A stretch of 64,000 nucleotides of DNA from Cricetomys ansorgei (Eukaryota; Chordata; Mammalia; Rodentia; Nesomyidae): positions 6,671,001-6,735,000 of the forward strand of contig JAMJFZ010002307.1 of the NCBI GenBank assembly GCA_026225945.1, given 5' to 3'. Position 1 is the stretch's first letter. Every line of letters starts with the position of its first letter. Below, piece by piece: positions 31,326 to 43,911 of the stretch. Made by a program: the position numbers and the translations under genes. Below the pieces are notes generated by a model. That model did not search any database, had not been told where the DNA came from, and saw nothing but the letters and a program-made list of their open reading frames with translations.

Positions 31326-32990
31326 CATCTCTACTGAATATGGACATTTTATCCTTCACCATTCCCTAAACAGCTAGTGAAGTGGCATTTGTATTTTCTC
31401 AGTCATTAGAACTAAAGTGGCAGGTCTCTAGAAAGACCCTCCAGTGGTTTCTTGTCTGGGAGTTGAGGGGACTCTCAGGAGAACTCAGCTAACCCTCCAA
31501 CGATGGGCTATCCTGCTATGTCTTGAGTCAGGTTTGCTTTGACTAGATGACACAACAAATGGATAGCAGAGTCATAAGCCATGTGGTTTATCTAATCTAT
31601 CCAAATCAATGAAAAGATAATGGTCTCTGAACTCAGAAGATTTATAATATCTCTTAAAAGCTCTCAAGACACAAGAACACAGCTGAGTTTGGTTTCTTCC
31701 CTCACTATTTCACTTCCTCAAAGAGAAGCACAAAGATGTTGAGAAAAAGAAAAAAAAAAACATAGCTGGCTCTCTCAACTGTTTATCATTTTAATTTTCT
31801 GCAGCTTTTTTCCCCATCATTCTTCTTTTTGGATCATCTCCTTCCTACAGCCCCAGTCCACTGAACATAATCCCTATGATGTATTCCCTCATCAGACCTA
31901 ATACACTAGCCAAGCATCCTAACCAAAGGCCAGAGCAGCAGAGCATCCCAGTCGCTTGTCTATGGCCACCCTTTCACTCATGATGAAGGCCCTCGGGCTG
32001 GGCATCCTCTAAGCCCTGCCCACCTGCCTCATTGAGTCTGGTCTGCTCAAGCTACAACTAGTATGCCAACCGATGTGAAGCTCCATCATGGAAGCCCATC
32101 TTTGTTTCATTACCATCAGGAATGCATCATTCTGCATATATGAATCCCCAGGAAGTGATCACAAGTGATCCCATTAGGAAAGCACCAGCCACCCTGGCCA
32201 GTTAGTTTTCCAATCTCTTTCAATAGTAATCGTCTGTTCCAAGAGGCCTCTATGTTAGAAGTCTATTAGTGCATACAAAGTGTTTAGGACCCTTCTTTAT
32301 CTCCAGCTACGGAGCAGAGAACCTGCAGGAACAGGCCATGCTGATAGCTGCAGCTTCAGAGACTCAGTGTCAGGTAGCTTAGAAACCCTGTCCCTTCTGC
32401 TCATTTCTCAGGTGCATGGAAAGAGGTACATGCCTGGCACACCTGTGCTGTCAATGGCGCATGCCTGATACACTTGTGCAGTCAGCGGCACACGCCTGGC
32501 ACACCTGTGCTGTCAGAGGGCCCGGGAGCTGTGTCACTCTAGGACTTTGTTTCATTTCAGTTCAGATTCTGACTGAAATCATGGTTTAAATAAAAGGCCT
32601 GAGTTTGTGCCAAGAAAGTAGAAATGTTTGTGTGTGATGCTATTGCCAGATCTCCTCACTCAAGGAAAGAAGTCTAATTGGGGTCCAAGAAAGTTCCTAA
32701 AAGGTATTCAATAGGTTCTCCAGAATTTACTGAGTCATTGGAACTCAAGGAAGTGGTCATGGTCTTGGATCACAGAGAGTGAAAGTCACCTAGCATGAAG
32801 CTGAGGTAGACCAACATCCCAGATCAAAAACAAACAAATCATTTACTGCCAAACCAGGAAAATGGAGTATTAAATGATAAATAACACCCCACTGAAAATC
32901 AGCTTAAAGACAGAAACTAGCCGTAACCAAATGAAAGAACTTGAAGGTCTCCTCCAGAGTCAGAGTGGATGTGTCATAGACAGCAAGAGT
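31326..32990. other. Unique non-coding DNA with a minisatellite
   Basis: No gene recognised. An A run lies at 31750-31760. The 31-base minisatellite at 32429-32521 is listed separately. Confidence 0.5.
32429..32521. repeat. 31-base minisatellite, three copies
   Basis: Units start at 32429, 32460 and 32491, each close to CATGCCTGGCACACCTGTGC followed by TGTCAATGGCG. Copies 1 and 3 are most alike; copy 2 carries GATACACTTG in place of GGCACACCTG. Confidence 0.9.
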
Positions 32991-32992
32991 GA

Positions 32993-33205
32993 GCTGGGCA
33001 GCAGTGGTGGTGATGGTGGCACACACCTTTAATCCCAGCACTGAAGAGGAAGAGGCAGGTGGATCTCTGTGAGTTCGAGGCCAGCCTGGCCTACAGAGTG
33101 AGTTCCAGGACAGCCAGGGTTACAACAGAGAAACCCTGCCTCAAAAAAACCAAAAAAAAGGAAGAGGAAGGAAGGAAGGAAGGAAGGAAGGAAGGAAGGA
33201 AGGTT
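32993..33205 (+). mobile_element. B1 SINE with (GAAG)n tail
   Basis: Well preserved B1: CACACACCTTTAATCCCAGC, TCTGTGAGTTCGAGGCCAGC, GAGTTCCAGGACAGCCAGGG. It is followed by an A-rich tail and a GGAA tetranucleotide tract at about 33165-33203. Youngest-looking B1 in the window. Confidence 0.95.
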
Positions 33206-34417
33206 GGTTGGTTGAGTGGCACCAGGTTCCACCTGTACTTAATACAAACATAGGAGGCACAGGGGGAAAGAGGCACAGTGACTCTGTCTACTGTCTGTGC
33301 AACAGTCATTATTCCCAAACAAGTAAAGAGACCCATTGTAGAGGAGAAAATGTGTGTGCCCAGAGTGCTCTTCTCAGTACTATTTACATTAGCTTTGTTT
33401 TTAAGAATCTCAGTGGCCCCGGGATTATGGCTTCATTCCATAATGATTAATTAATAAGTGACCAATAGCAATATGGAATGGAATGATTCTTGCACTGGAA
33501 ATTATTGTTTATAAAGGTTTACAGTGGCATAAGAAAAGGAGTTTTGCAAGTGTAACTAAAAAAAGCAGAAAACGAAAGCAGCATAGAGAAAATGGAAAAA
33601 CTTAAAAAGTTCTTTAAAGCAAGTGTCCACAGGAAGTGAAACAGGTGACATTTAATTGCTTTATGTAACATGATGTTAAAGTGAGGCTTTTTTTTAATTC
33701 TGTCTTTGAATCAAAATACAGAACTCAAAGTTGAAGACAAATGTGCTGGAAATCAAGTAAAATACCAACAGAGAGGTAAACAAGACAGGAGCCAAGCTGC
33801 TGATCAAGCAACAGCTAAGGTGGTTTGGCCACCCAGCCCTCCCCGCACCCGCACTGCTTTAATCCAAATCAGCAAACAATGAAGGGACAGGGAAAGAAAA
33901 GAAAGGAATAGAAGAGATGAAACAGAAGCGAGTGGACTGTTCGGGCTAAATGGGGGTTTCCGCCTCCTGGAACCAACTGCACCCCTATATAGGGCCTTAT
34001 ATATTGCCTACATCACAAGACACTTTCTCAACAAAAATTTAGATAGAATTTTATTATTATTGCAAAGTAAGTATGAATAAAACATGATTCCATACTTGTT
34101 GAACAATGGTCTGAGCAATGGTTTCAGCTCTACAAACCAGTGGTTGGCCAATAAAAAGATTAGCTTCAACCCAATTTATGTGACTTTCACCTTTCTATAA
34201 ATTGAGATTTATAACTTAAACTTATTTTAAGTTTGGAAAACGACAAAGGCCAAGGAAATTATCTCTATTGTTAATTTCCCAAAAGTCTAATTCATTTGGT
34301 GTAAAAATTCTAATTTATTATTCATTCTTGGTTATTCTATAGATGCTGATGATTACTATGAGAAAGTGATCTACATTATAAATTATCAACCTTAGGACAT
34401 CTGTCAAAATTAAACAC
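33206..34417. other. Unique non-coding DNA, no gene seen
   Basis: Nothing recognised on either strand. Confidence 0.5.
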
Positions 34418-34418
34418 A

Positions 34419-34558
34419 GCCAGTGTGCAGTGCTCATCTCTAATCCCAGCACTTAGGTACAGGAGGCAGGAGGGTCAGTATTCAAGTCTGGGCTACATAG
34501 CAAGTTTGAAGCCAAGCCGGGCCACGTGAAACCCTACCTCAAATAAACAAAACAAAAG
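34419..34558 (+). mobile_element. B1 SINE, old
   Basis: CTCATCTCTAATCCCAGCAC, AGGAGGCAGGAGGGTCAGTA, CTGGGCTACATAGCAAG and a final ACCTCAAATAAACAAAAC. Confidence 0.8.
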
Positions 34559-35316
34559 CAATGAATAAAACATGAATGAAGAGCTTAAAGTACCTAGTCT
34601 GGGAGGTAGTAAAGCATCTTTACTTGTGTTCACTTGCCTAAATAAGCTTCTATGTACAGTCAACCTGAAGGTTACCTGGAAGTTCTACTATCCATTCTTC
34701 ATTACAATTTCTGGGTGGAAATTGACAAACATGTGAGTTAAAGTAAAAATGTCATATTAAAAGCACCATCAGCTACTTCAAAACCCCACGTTTAAACAGT
34801 AAGAAAATCTATCCTAAGGTAGATTCAGGGGGAAAGCTCTGTCCAGACCAAACCATGCCAGAAAACTTAACAGATGAACCATAAACTTTTTCTTACCATC
34901 ATATTTGTTAAGACTTCATTGTAAACATCTGCTTATATTAGTCCTCCCCCCAGAAGATCTTATGGGTCCCTCCCAGAGACACAAAATGTCTAGTATATGT
35001 TCCCCTGCACATGAAGAGTTGGCAGTGTCCGAAGCAGCACAGGTCACAGCAGAAGCCTGTCTTATCGCTGAGTGACTAATGGTATCAGAGGACCAACATC
35101 CAAATTAGGGACTCAGTTCACAATCTTAACAGAATGCTGCTAAATAAATGTCATTAAATGTAATATTCAATTTTGGACCCTTTCTTTTTAAAAAAAATAT
35201 ATTTGATCACGAAAATACAAATAAATTAAATTTGTCTCCTCCTCTTCTTCTCTCTCAACCCCAGGGTAATTCTAAGCACATGTTTTGCCAAGAAGCAACA
35301 TCCCCTCCCGCCCCTT
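34559..35316. other. Unique non-coding DNA, no gene seen
   Basis: Nothing recognised on either strand. Confidence 0.5.
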
Positions 35317-35317
35317 T

Positions 35318-35467
35318 ATGAGACAGGATCTCAATATGTGGATCATGATGGCCTTTAACTCACTGCACTCCCGTGCTGACAGCTTATCCCCAAATTTAAG
35401 ATCTTCCGGCTTCCTGTGTCCACCTGCCACGTGCTAGGATTATAGGCATGAACCATCACTTCTGGTT
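35318..35467 (-). mobile_element. B1 SINE, old
   Basis: ATGAGACAGGATCTCAATAT, GGCCTTTAACTCACTGCACT and GCTAGGATTATAGGCATGAA mark an inverted diverged B1. Confidence 0.8.
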
Positions 35468-36733
35468 CAAACTCTATAATAGATAAGAAATGCTTAGAAG
35501 AGAGAAATGATACATTGAAAAAAATGTCATATTGTGTATATAAGCAACCATAAAACCAAATATCGTATCTGGATATTTAAGACCTCTGGTTACAGCCCAC
35601 AAAATAAATATTTCTTTTTTACTTTAAAAGGTGGGCAGGAGAAGTTAGTGCAGCTTCTGATTTGGTCTAAAATTTGTTCTAGGCTTTCTTAACACCTTAG
35701 AAATGGAATAGGAAAACCAAGTGTTTTGTCCCAACCTCCCTGATGGAAGGAAGGAAGGAAGGATTGAGAGGCTGTCCCGGGAAAACGCTGGTGGCACATG
35801 GGAGATGTTTAAGGATGTTGTCTGATCTTGCCACGCAGAAGGAGGAAGTATGTATTCCTTCTCAGGAAAGATGTGGTTAATACTTGGACAAAGTTCCAAA
35901 AGAAATTTCCTACAGGGATCATCGAATAAGGGACTGAAATAAGAGTCATTTTGTTGAAATGAACTACAGCGTGGCTTAAATCGCTTCTTTGCAGGAAATG
36001 TCCACTACATTGGAGTCTGGCACAGGACCTTGCTCATAATAAATTGCCATGTTTAATTGGTTGTGCTGTAAAATACTCAACTCATACTCATAGGTCTCAA
36101 AGATTTCACTTTTTTCCTACAGTGTCTTCACAGACGATAAATGCTCTACACTGTGGCTGATGCTCTCCCTGGCTCTTGCAACTATCTCCCAAGAGCAGAA
36201 AACCTACATTCCTAGTTTCTGTCATCTTCTATAAGGGAAGATGTCAACTGACCATAGGTAAGGCAGAGAACAAAGACGAACAAGGTCGGGCTCCCGCTGC
36301 TGACTTTCAAGTTGAAATCCTATCTTATTTATTAAAAAGTTTTTGGAATCTAAATGAATGTGAACTTCCTGCTTTTCCTGCACCTGCCTCTCTCTAAACC
36401 TAGGCTCAAAGTTCCTGTCACATTTTCTCTTTAGATTCCTGTTACCGCCGCAGCCAGACCTGTGTCCATCAACTCTGCACTGAAATTGCTCTTATTTTGT
36501 CAAACTCCCAAATATCTCCCACTTGCTGAATATTGTGGACACTTCAATTTGTATATTTTTGACCACTCAGACATCTTTATTTTAGAACAGTTTCTCTTTC
36601 TTAAAATTCTCTTTCCTTGTGGCTTATATGATACCAAATTTGTGGTTCCCTCTGTCCCAACCGTTTTTTCTCTCTCTCTTTGTGTATGTGTATATGTGTG
36701 AGTGTGCTATGTGTGCGTGCCTATGTTGGATTT
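35468..36733. other. Unique non-coding DNA, no gene seen
   Basis: A short GGAA run lies at 35745-35762 and a TGTGTA-rich stretch at 36680-36715. No gene recognised. Confidence 0.5.
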
Positions 36734-36734
36734 C

Positions 36735-36992
36735 ACACTCCCAGGCACCTGTAGAGGGCAGGAAGAAGATATCAAATGTCCTGCTCTGTCAGTCTCTCAT
36801 TCCTTTGAGCCAGGGTTTTTCATTAAACCCCAAGCTAAGTTGGCAGCCAGCAAGACCCAGAAGCACCCCCATCTCTATCCCCCACAGACACACATGCCCA
36901 TGCCCAGCATTTCATGTGGGTGCTATATCATATCTCAGGTCTTCACGTTTGCCAGAAAGGGCTCTTAACCTACAGAGCCATCTTTCTAGCCT
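36735..36992 (-). mobile_element. B4 SINE
   Basis: AGCCAGGGTTTTTCATTAAA, AAGTTGGCAGCCAGCAAGAC, GGTCTTCACGTTTGCCAGAA and CAGAGCCATCTTTCTAGCC are the inverted B1 part and tRNA-like head of a B4. Confidence 0.7.
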
Positions 36993-37214
36993 CTTCACCT
37001 CTCTCTTCATTGCCAAATCCTTACCCTCTACCTAACTCTTAATTTTGTAACTTCTAAGACATACCACCATTGGCTTCTTCTCTCATCTTTACTTTTGTTC
37101 TGAAGAAAAGTCACCCCTCTGCGTCCTCCAGCTATCAACTCTGCCCACAATACAATTCTGGGGTCCCAAAACTGCACCAGTTGGAAATTATATTAGATGA
37201 TACTTTTTTCTCAC
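36993..37214. other. Unique non-coding DNA
   Basis: No gene or repeat recognised. Confidence 0.4.
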
Positions 37215-37475
37215 TTTCTAGTTATGGTGACCAAGTTCCTGACAAAGCAACTTAAGAAAGGAACCTTCCTCTTTTGACTTCAACTAGAAGCAATGGTTCA
37301 TCGTGGTGGGGAAGGCATGACAGGGGTGTGATGCTGCTCATCAGGCTGAGACCAGAGTCGGGACAGAGAGTGATGATGGATGCTGCTTCTCCATATGCAG
37401 GACCGTCAGCTGTGGAATGATGCAGCCCACACCCTGAGGTTTGCTGCCTCAGTGGTTCTAAATCATGTCAAGTTG
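37215..37475 (+). mobile_element. Rodent dispersed repeat (type A), diverged
   Basis: AGTTATGGTGACCAAGTTCC, AAAGCAACTTAAGAAAGGAA and a 3' end ATCATGTCAAGTTGACAATC fit the type A repeat. Confidence 0.45.
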
Positions 37476-38830
37476 ACAATCAAGTCAAGTTCAAGACTCT
37501 TCAGAACACAATTTAGACAAAAAAAATCTGGGAATCTATATCGTGCAGATTGATATAAACTTGGGAATGACTGAGTTCATCCAAGGACCTTACCGAATAG
37601 ATATATGGCAAGAGTAAGGATTCAAAGCATTATTTCAGGCCAATACATACATTCCTGCCATTCCTCCAACCTGGCTCAGTATAGTTGGTCAGCGTCCTGT
37701 GTTTACTCTTGGCCAATCCCATATCAGATCTGCCTCTGCCCCTTAGGAATAACCAGTGGAAAACATTGTTCTAATGAAGTCAGTGGAAAGTTCATAGGCT
37801 TATCCAAATCTTATCCACACTATTTATAGTCCAAGAAGCAGGAATACAGCACTTAAGAGTCACATGGGCTTTCCTAAGTAAACTCCACCTTTCATGGTCA
37901 TTTTAAAAAAATACATAAAATTTCAGAACATAAAGGGGCTTCAAAACCTTCTAGAAAAACACACCATCACTGATGCTACCACCACATTACCACTATGTTA
38001 TAAACACAATGTATTCAACAAGAACCCTAAATGAATAGTCATCAGCTCTATTCCCACAACCTGTTCAAAAGAATAAGAAAAAAAAAAACACTATTTGAAA
38101 AATAGCTGAGAAAGCACCAAAGTCCTGTATCAGGGCAGCTTTTCTCCATCATTAGTGTTCACAAAAGGAACTCACTAAAGGGATTCTGCCACAAGCAAAG
38201 GGATATTAGGAACCACAATGTAACTGCAAGGCCATTCAAATATCGCTGGAGTTTGCCAAGAGAGCTTTTGGAATCCTCCTCGGAAGTTTTTAAGAATCAG
38301 TGAGACAGTCATTTGCAGGAATTAGCTTAAGATAACTTGAATATATTTATTCAGCAGCAAGAATTGAACCTCAAGGTTGTTTTTTCCACAACACTATTTC
38401 CTGGCTGGAAACTGAAGGTGGGAATAGAAAATTAGAATGAGCTTGAAGTCTGTGGTTTTATTATTTAAATCATTTCCTCATGTTAAATGAACTACTACCT
38501 TCACCACTTATGGCATTTAAATCTATTCAGGACTCCGGGATATTTGTCATACCCTTGCCAACGGGGATTTGCTTAACTTCTGGCCAACTTGTGCATAGGG
38601 TGGCTCTGAATTAGGCCGAAGGTCTTGGGCTTTGGCTCCAGCTTTATTATTTCCAGTCAAGTCAGAGAACCACAAGACTGAGCTACCACAGGAGACTGAC
38701 GTCTATTGTTCAAGGACGTTGTGGCTAGCCCAGACACTCTTTGATTCTTGAGAGCAGAATTTGGAGTCACACAGGGAAGGCGCCTCTATGGCTTGGAAGT
38801 AGTTACCTTGTCTAATGAAAATATCTATTC
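37476..38830. other. Unique non-coding DNA, no gene seen
   Basis: Nothing recognised. An A run lies at 38078-38088. Confidence 0.5.
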
Positions 38831-38831
38831 A

Positions 38832-38952
38832 AGCCAAACATGGCAGTGTAGGCCTTTGATCTCTGAAGGCAAAGGTAGGCAAATCTCTGTGAGTTCAAGG
38901 CCAGCCAGGACTACAAAGGGAGACCTTGTCTCAAAACACAAACAAACAAAAA
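38832..38952 (+). mobile_element. B1 SINE
   Basis: AAGCCAAACATGGCAGTGTA, ATCTCTGTGAGTTCAAGGCC and CAGGACTACAAAGGGAGACC, then an AACACAAACAAACAAA tail. Confidence 0.85.
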
Positions 38953-39232
38953 ATGTATACAGCTAACTCTAGATCAAAGAATTAATGAAGCGGAGAAATG
39001 TAAGGACTTTATTCCAAGTCATAGGTCAAACAAAAATACAAGTAAGCATGATTTGTCTTTTCCTATCTCATCAATTCAACATTCTAAACTAATAATGAAA
39101 AAATAAATATCAGTAAAGGGGAACTAAGTCACAGATTATATAGAATGTAGCCTTTGAAGTGGGAACCCATCAAGGGCAAAGCTTGCTAAGCTAGGCTCTA
39201 CAAACATCTTTCTTCTTTGAGAAGACTCTAGA
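38953..39232. other. Unique non-coding DNA
   Basis: Nothing recognised. Confidence 0.4.
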
Positions 39233-39234
39233 GG

Positions 39235-39496
39235 GGCTGGGAAGATGAATCAGTCAGTCAAGTTCTTGCTGCGCATGCATGAGGGCTTGAGTTCAGTCTC
39301 CATATTTAAAAAGCCAGATATAATGGGCATGCGCCTGTAATCTCAGTGCTGGAGAGGCAGAGACAGATGAGTCCCTAGGGCTTAACCAACAGCCAGCCTT
39401 GTCTAATTGTTGAGCTCCAGGCCAGCTGACATCTGAATTTGACTTTTGGCCTCCACACCTATGCAGTCACGCATGCACACATGAGCACACGTACCA
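39235..39496 (+). mobile_element. B4 SINE
   Basis: GGGGCTGGGAAGATGAATCA head, AAGCCAGATATAATGGGCAT and CAGTGCTGGAGAGGCAGAGA B1-like middle, then TGGCCTCCACACCTATGCAG and a CACACATGAGCACACG end. One of the more complete B4 copies here. Confidence 0.82.
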
Positions 39497-39616
39497 GAAG
39501 AAGGAGGGAAAAGATATGAAGAGGAGGAAGAGGAGGAGGAGAGGGAGAAAAGGAGGAGAAATAAAGGAGGGACAGAGGAAAATAAGAAGGGAAGGAGGAA
39601 GGGGAGAAAAAGGAGC
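39497..39616. repeat. 120-base purine tract
   Basis: Almost uninterrupted A and G on the plus strand (GAGGAGGAAGAGGAGGAGGA and similar), directly after the B4 element. Confidence 0.9.
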
Positions 39617-40284
39617 TATTGGGATATAGAATTCCCTCCTAAAGGGTTCAGAGAAATGAGTTTAAATAAGTTTAAAGAAATAACTTTAAAATCTCCAGTG
39701 TCCCAAAAATCTCTGTAATCAAGCAACAAAATATTTGTTGAACAAGTTATTAAACAGCCATAATGGAACACAGCTTGTTGGAGATCAGTACAAATAACAG
39801 CATTTGCAGATTCACTGGATGCCTGGGTTGTGATAAACGTTTCAGGATTCCTCTTCTAGAGACAGAGAACCCCTCCGAGGCTCCTCCCAGGAGCTCCAAG
39901 ACAGTAGGAGCTGTCAGGAAGAGATGCCTCTGTGAGAATCTATGATAAAGCTTCCACGTTTACAGTCCATTGACGATGCCATAAGGAAAGAGTCTTTTTG
40001 GCCAAAACATCATGGCTCTTGGTGATGTTTGTGTGCAAAATGTTCTGCAAGCAAACAAAACGTAACTTTGGTAGGTGGGAAGCACTAGAAGTTGACAAGC
40101 ATTCTTTCATGGAGAAGCCAGGAACTTGGCCACATGGCTGGCTTCCCTTGGGTACAGCATGCAGTGGGTCAGTTGCCCTTGGCATGTGAAAGTGTGGGAA
40201 CAAGGCTGCAGGTGCTCCATCCCTTGTCTGTGTGCCCCTGGGTAAGTTTCATTTCTGCTAAGACTCCGACTTTTTTCATTTAAA
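39617..40284. other. Unique non-coding DNA, no gene seen
   Basis: Nothing recognised. Open frames on both strands at 39940-40200 overlap and look like chance. Confidence 0.5.
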
Positions 40285-40585
40285 AGGAGAGGTGGCTCAG
40301 CAACGACTGCTCTATCAGAGGATGGGGATTTGGATCTCAGTACTGACATCAGGTAGTTCACAAACACCTACGACTCCTGCTCCAAAGGCTTCCATGCCCT
40401 CTTCTTGCCTCCACAGGCACTTAAACTAGCATGTGTGCGCTCATACTAGAATGTTTGCATGTGCATACACACACACAAAGCCGGATTGGTACTTGGTGTA
40501 TGCATGCACACACATGTACGTGCATGTGCACACACGGGTGCTTGCACACACACGCACGTGCACACGCACACACACATGCTTACAC
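40285..40585 (+). mobile_element. B2 SINE, diverged, with CA/TG-rich tail
   Basis: GGAGAGGTGGCTCAGCAACG head, GGATTTGGATCTCAGTACTG, CTCTTCTTGCCTCCACAGGC. From 40426 the tail is an expanded GTGCATGTGCACACACACG type repeat to about 40580. Confidence 0.75.
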
Positions 40586-41404
40586 ATTTTTGTTTAAATT
40601 TTACAGGAGAGAGAAAAGAACAATGAAGAAAGAAGAGGCATCTGTAGGATACTCACGTGGAAAGATTGTTGTGAGGCTAAAAACACCGTGTCAAAGTGTT
40701 TACGCCATGCAGAATTTTAATAAAGGAAGAACTTCCGTGCATATTATTTAATACCCTTTACCTCAGTAATTATCAATGCAATGACCTCTTAAGTGTCACT
40801 CAAGTCTGCACCAAAATTCACCCAGAAGTTAGGAGTAGCTTCCTGGAGCGGAACAAATACAACAATGCTCCCCAAGACAAAGGAAGACCCACACCCACAG
40901 TCCAGAGAGAGGCCACATATGTGCTGTGTGTGCTGCCAGGTACCAGCTCAGCCCACAACATCCCAAGTATTACATACATCACCAGATAGTCAATGATTTA
41001 TCCAACAGCTTCTAAGAGAAAGCGAGAACGTTCATAGAAACCAGCTATCTATGGGTTATGTAAACAATTTATGTCTTTTCAGTTTTTAAAATGTCCTCTC
41101 TTGGGATGAGAGTTGATTTCTTTTCTGTCCTACACGGAAATCATTCCCTCTGAAGTAACCAAAAGAAAACAAAAACAAAAAAAGGTTTATCTCACAATGG
41201 TTCTACAGTGACGATATGCAGAAATAAATTAATATTTACTGTGAACCTGTCATGGGCTTTATCTGTGAGCCTATCATGGCATTCCCTGGGGAACTAGCCT
41301 TGCTCCTAGCTCTGCAGCCGGCAATTCTCACAGTTCATACTGCCCGCAGTTCTGAGAGCTGTCCTGAACAATGCCTACTTTTCAGACCACAAAGGTGGGA
41401 GTCA
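40586..41404. other. Unique non-coding DNA, no gene seen
   Basis: Nothing recognised on either strand. Confidence 0.5.
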
Positions 41405-41780
41405 CTGTGATGTTAGTTTTAATGGTCAACTCCCTGCAGTCAATCACCTAAGAAAAGAGTCTCAGCGGGGCATAGTCGGGAATAGATTGGCCCGTGGGCA
41501 TGTCAATGGGGTGGGAGGGGTGTCTTGAGTATATAAATTAATATGAGGAGACCCAGAAAGAAAGCAGGTGACATCCTTCCCTTGGTTTGGGTACTGAATT
41601 ACATAACAGGCAGCGAGCTGAGAAGTTCCTGACTCTGGATGTGCTATGGATAACTGGCTTTAGTTCCTATACTTCCCTGCTATGGCGGAGCGCAACCTGG
41701 AGCTGGAAGCTAACAACCCCTTCTCGCCCACGCTGCCTTGTGTTGGGTGTCCAATCACAACAATAGAAATGAACGGAGGA
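41405..41780 (+). mobile_element. Rodent dispersed repeat (type C)
   Basis: TTTTAATGGTCAACTCCCTG, AAAAGAGTCTCAGCGGGGCA, TTGGCCCGTGGGCATGTC and GTATATAAATTAATATGAGG occur in the order known for a common rodent repeat. Parts of the same order are at 48860-49140 and 51360-51500. The name is uncertain. Confidence 0.5.
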
Positions 41781-42983
41781 CAGGAACTGAGACTTCCTGG
41801 GGTTCACACAACGGGGGGTTCACACGACGGGATGGAAATCTGACTCGCCAACAATTACACTTCTCGTTCCAAACATGTCTAAATGTTAAATGAATTAATA
41901 AGAAGGTTCATGAAATTACTCCCAGAGCACACAACTATCTACAGCACCGCCACCACAATAGGTACCGGTTTGCATCGTTCTCAAGACTTAGATAACGACG
42001 GGGGAGATACAAACGTGGGCGCAACCCTAGAAGAGCGCTATCACATCTGACCCTACGGCAAACTCCCCCTGTGGTATTTGAACTTGGATGATGTTCTTCG
42101 GGCTTGAGAGAGAGATGCCTTGGGCTAGTGATCCCGACTGGAAAAAAACAACAAAAAACCATACTCAGTTTGACGATGTACTTCTCTATACAACTTGATG
42201 AATTAAAAGAATTTTCAAAGCTTCGGGGTCTGCAATACTGCCTTTGGCATCTAATCGGTCAAAGAGGAATTTCCCATATAGCCGTGTCCTCAGACGAGCC
42301 AGATGCCTTTGTCATTATAATGTGCACCTTTCCTTTGTAGCTGCCCGGTGCCTTACTGCCTTGTGATGTCATGAGCTGAACGATGCTAAGATCACACAAC
42401 ACATTGACTAAACATCTGGGGCATGAAGACATTATCTGAGGGTTTTGCAGACGGTCATATAAGCTGTGATAAGACTGCCCAGTGGATTTTAAACATAAGC
42501 AAGTGACAACCTGCCTTTGGTATTGTTGCATATGTGTTTTTGTCTTATCCAAATGTTTCTTGTGGTCTTCTGCCCATCAAAGGATTCAAGGCAAACGCTC
42601 CAAACTGATGTTGTCCCACGAAAAGAGCACAGCTGGGCTCACACTGTTGCTCACCTCCACAGCCACAGTCACCTTCACAGAAACAGAAGTGACAGGCGAG
42701 GGTCCTTCACATTCCCAAGACCTTCCCCAAACTGCCTTTTAGCAAGTAGCAATGCCTTCTGCCAGCTGAAGCCTCTTCACATTCTAAAAATAACTCGCCA
42801 GGAAACTAGCAATCAACTCCCCTGAGACAAGAACTGTACAGGTGAACAGCTAAGATTGGTGTTGTTTAGCACTTTCAGAGGCCCTGTGAGAAATAAACAA
42901 AGCTACCAACCCCTCCCTCACTGATTATAAATACTATTCTGATTATATTGTAAAGGGAAGATAGATTTAAAATAAGGTTTATC
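41781..42983. other. Unique non-coding DNA, no gene seen
   Basis: 41940-42060 is unusually rich in CpG for this window (for example AGATAACGACGGGGGAGATA), without a recognisable promoter, gene or LTR. Confidence 0.5.
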
Positions 42984-43126
42984 TGTATGCTGTGGTATAC
43001 ACCTTTAATCCCAGCACTGGGAGTCAGGGCAGGTACATCTCTGTGGGTTCAAGGCCAACCTGGTCTATACAATGAGTTCTGGGCCACCCAGGTCTACACA
43101 GCGACTCTGTCTCAAAAGAAAAACAT
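42984..43126 (+). mobile_element. B1 SINE
   Basis: ACACCTTTAATCCCAGCACT, CATCTCTGTGGGTTCAAGGC and CTACACAGCGACTCTGTCTC. Confidence 0.9.
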
Positions 43127-43910
43127 TAGGTTTGCAAAAACAGCTGCAAATTAACATTTCCATTCCCACAATCCCTTTCTCCATGGTGCCCTTGTTACTG
43201 TCGTCTCTGCAGTTTCTCTCATGCAGCTGGCAGGATTGCTGTCTGCAGCATCTCCACAGACAGCCTTTTCCTCCTCCAGTGCTCCACCCCTCTTCCCAAA
43301 CTCGTCCTAGGAACAAGGCTCCAAGGCAATAACTCAGAACTCAGCACTTTTCCCCCAAAGAGATTTATGGCCTCCATTGCAAATGGCAACATGCATTAGT
43401 CTCCCTTGGGTGGACAGGCTCCCATATGGTCTGTGAAGTGTATTTTCATATGAACTACAGATAGGAAGATGAATTGCCCTGGTGTGTGATCTTTGGCCCA
43501 TGGCTCTAGAAGTTTCCTCAGTGCCTTTTGGTAAGACACGATCAACCGGAATTCTCCTTTCTTGAGAATTTTCCTCTGGCGTTTTTGGGCTTCCGTCCTT
43601 GTTGGCAACAGTGTCGTTTCTCATTAATGAGTGCTGGCAAATCTCACAAAGATGAAACTTTCCCTCTGTAAATTTTAGAAATGTGTCAAGGTACCACTTC
43701 CTAAGTTCAAACTTCTCTTTATCGGTGGACAAAATGTTATGATTGCTATGATTTCTGGATTTTAAGAAAGCATGTCTTCATTGCTAATCATTTCATCATT
43801 TCCTCTGAAAGGCAAACAAGTAGCCGTTTAGTCTTTTATAGGTGATAGCAAAAGTATAAAGTAGAAAAGTCAATTAAAGCCTTATTGCTTTTGTTGAGGA
43901 ACAAAAAGCA
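43127..43910. other. Unique DNA with an unproven minus-strand open frame
   Basis: A 132-codon minus-strand frame at 43334-43732 has a CEIC motif but no recognised domain and no clean splice or promoter context. I list it only as DNA without a supported gene. Confidence 0.45.
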
Positions 43911-43911
43911 G

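Noticed and set aside
43334..43732. 132-codon minus-strand frame with a CEIC motif
   Set aside because: A shifted frame on the same strand is equally open, no family is recognised and no acceptor or donor frames it cleanly.
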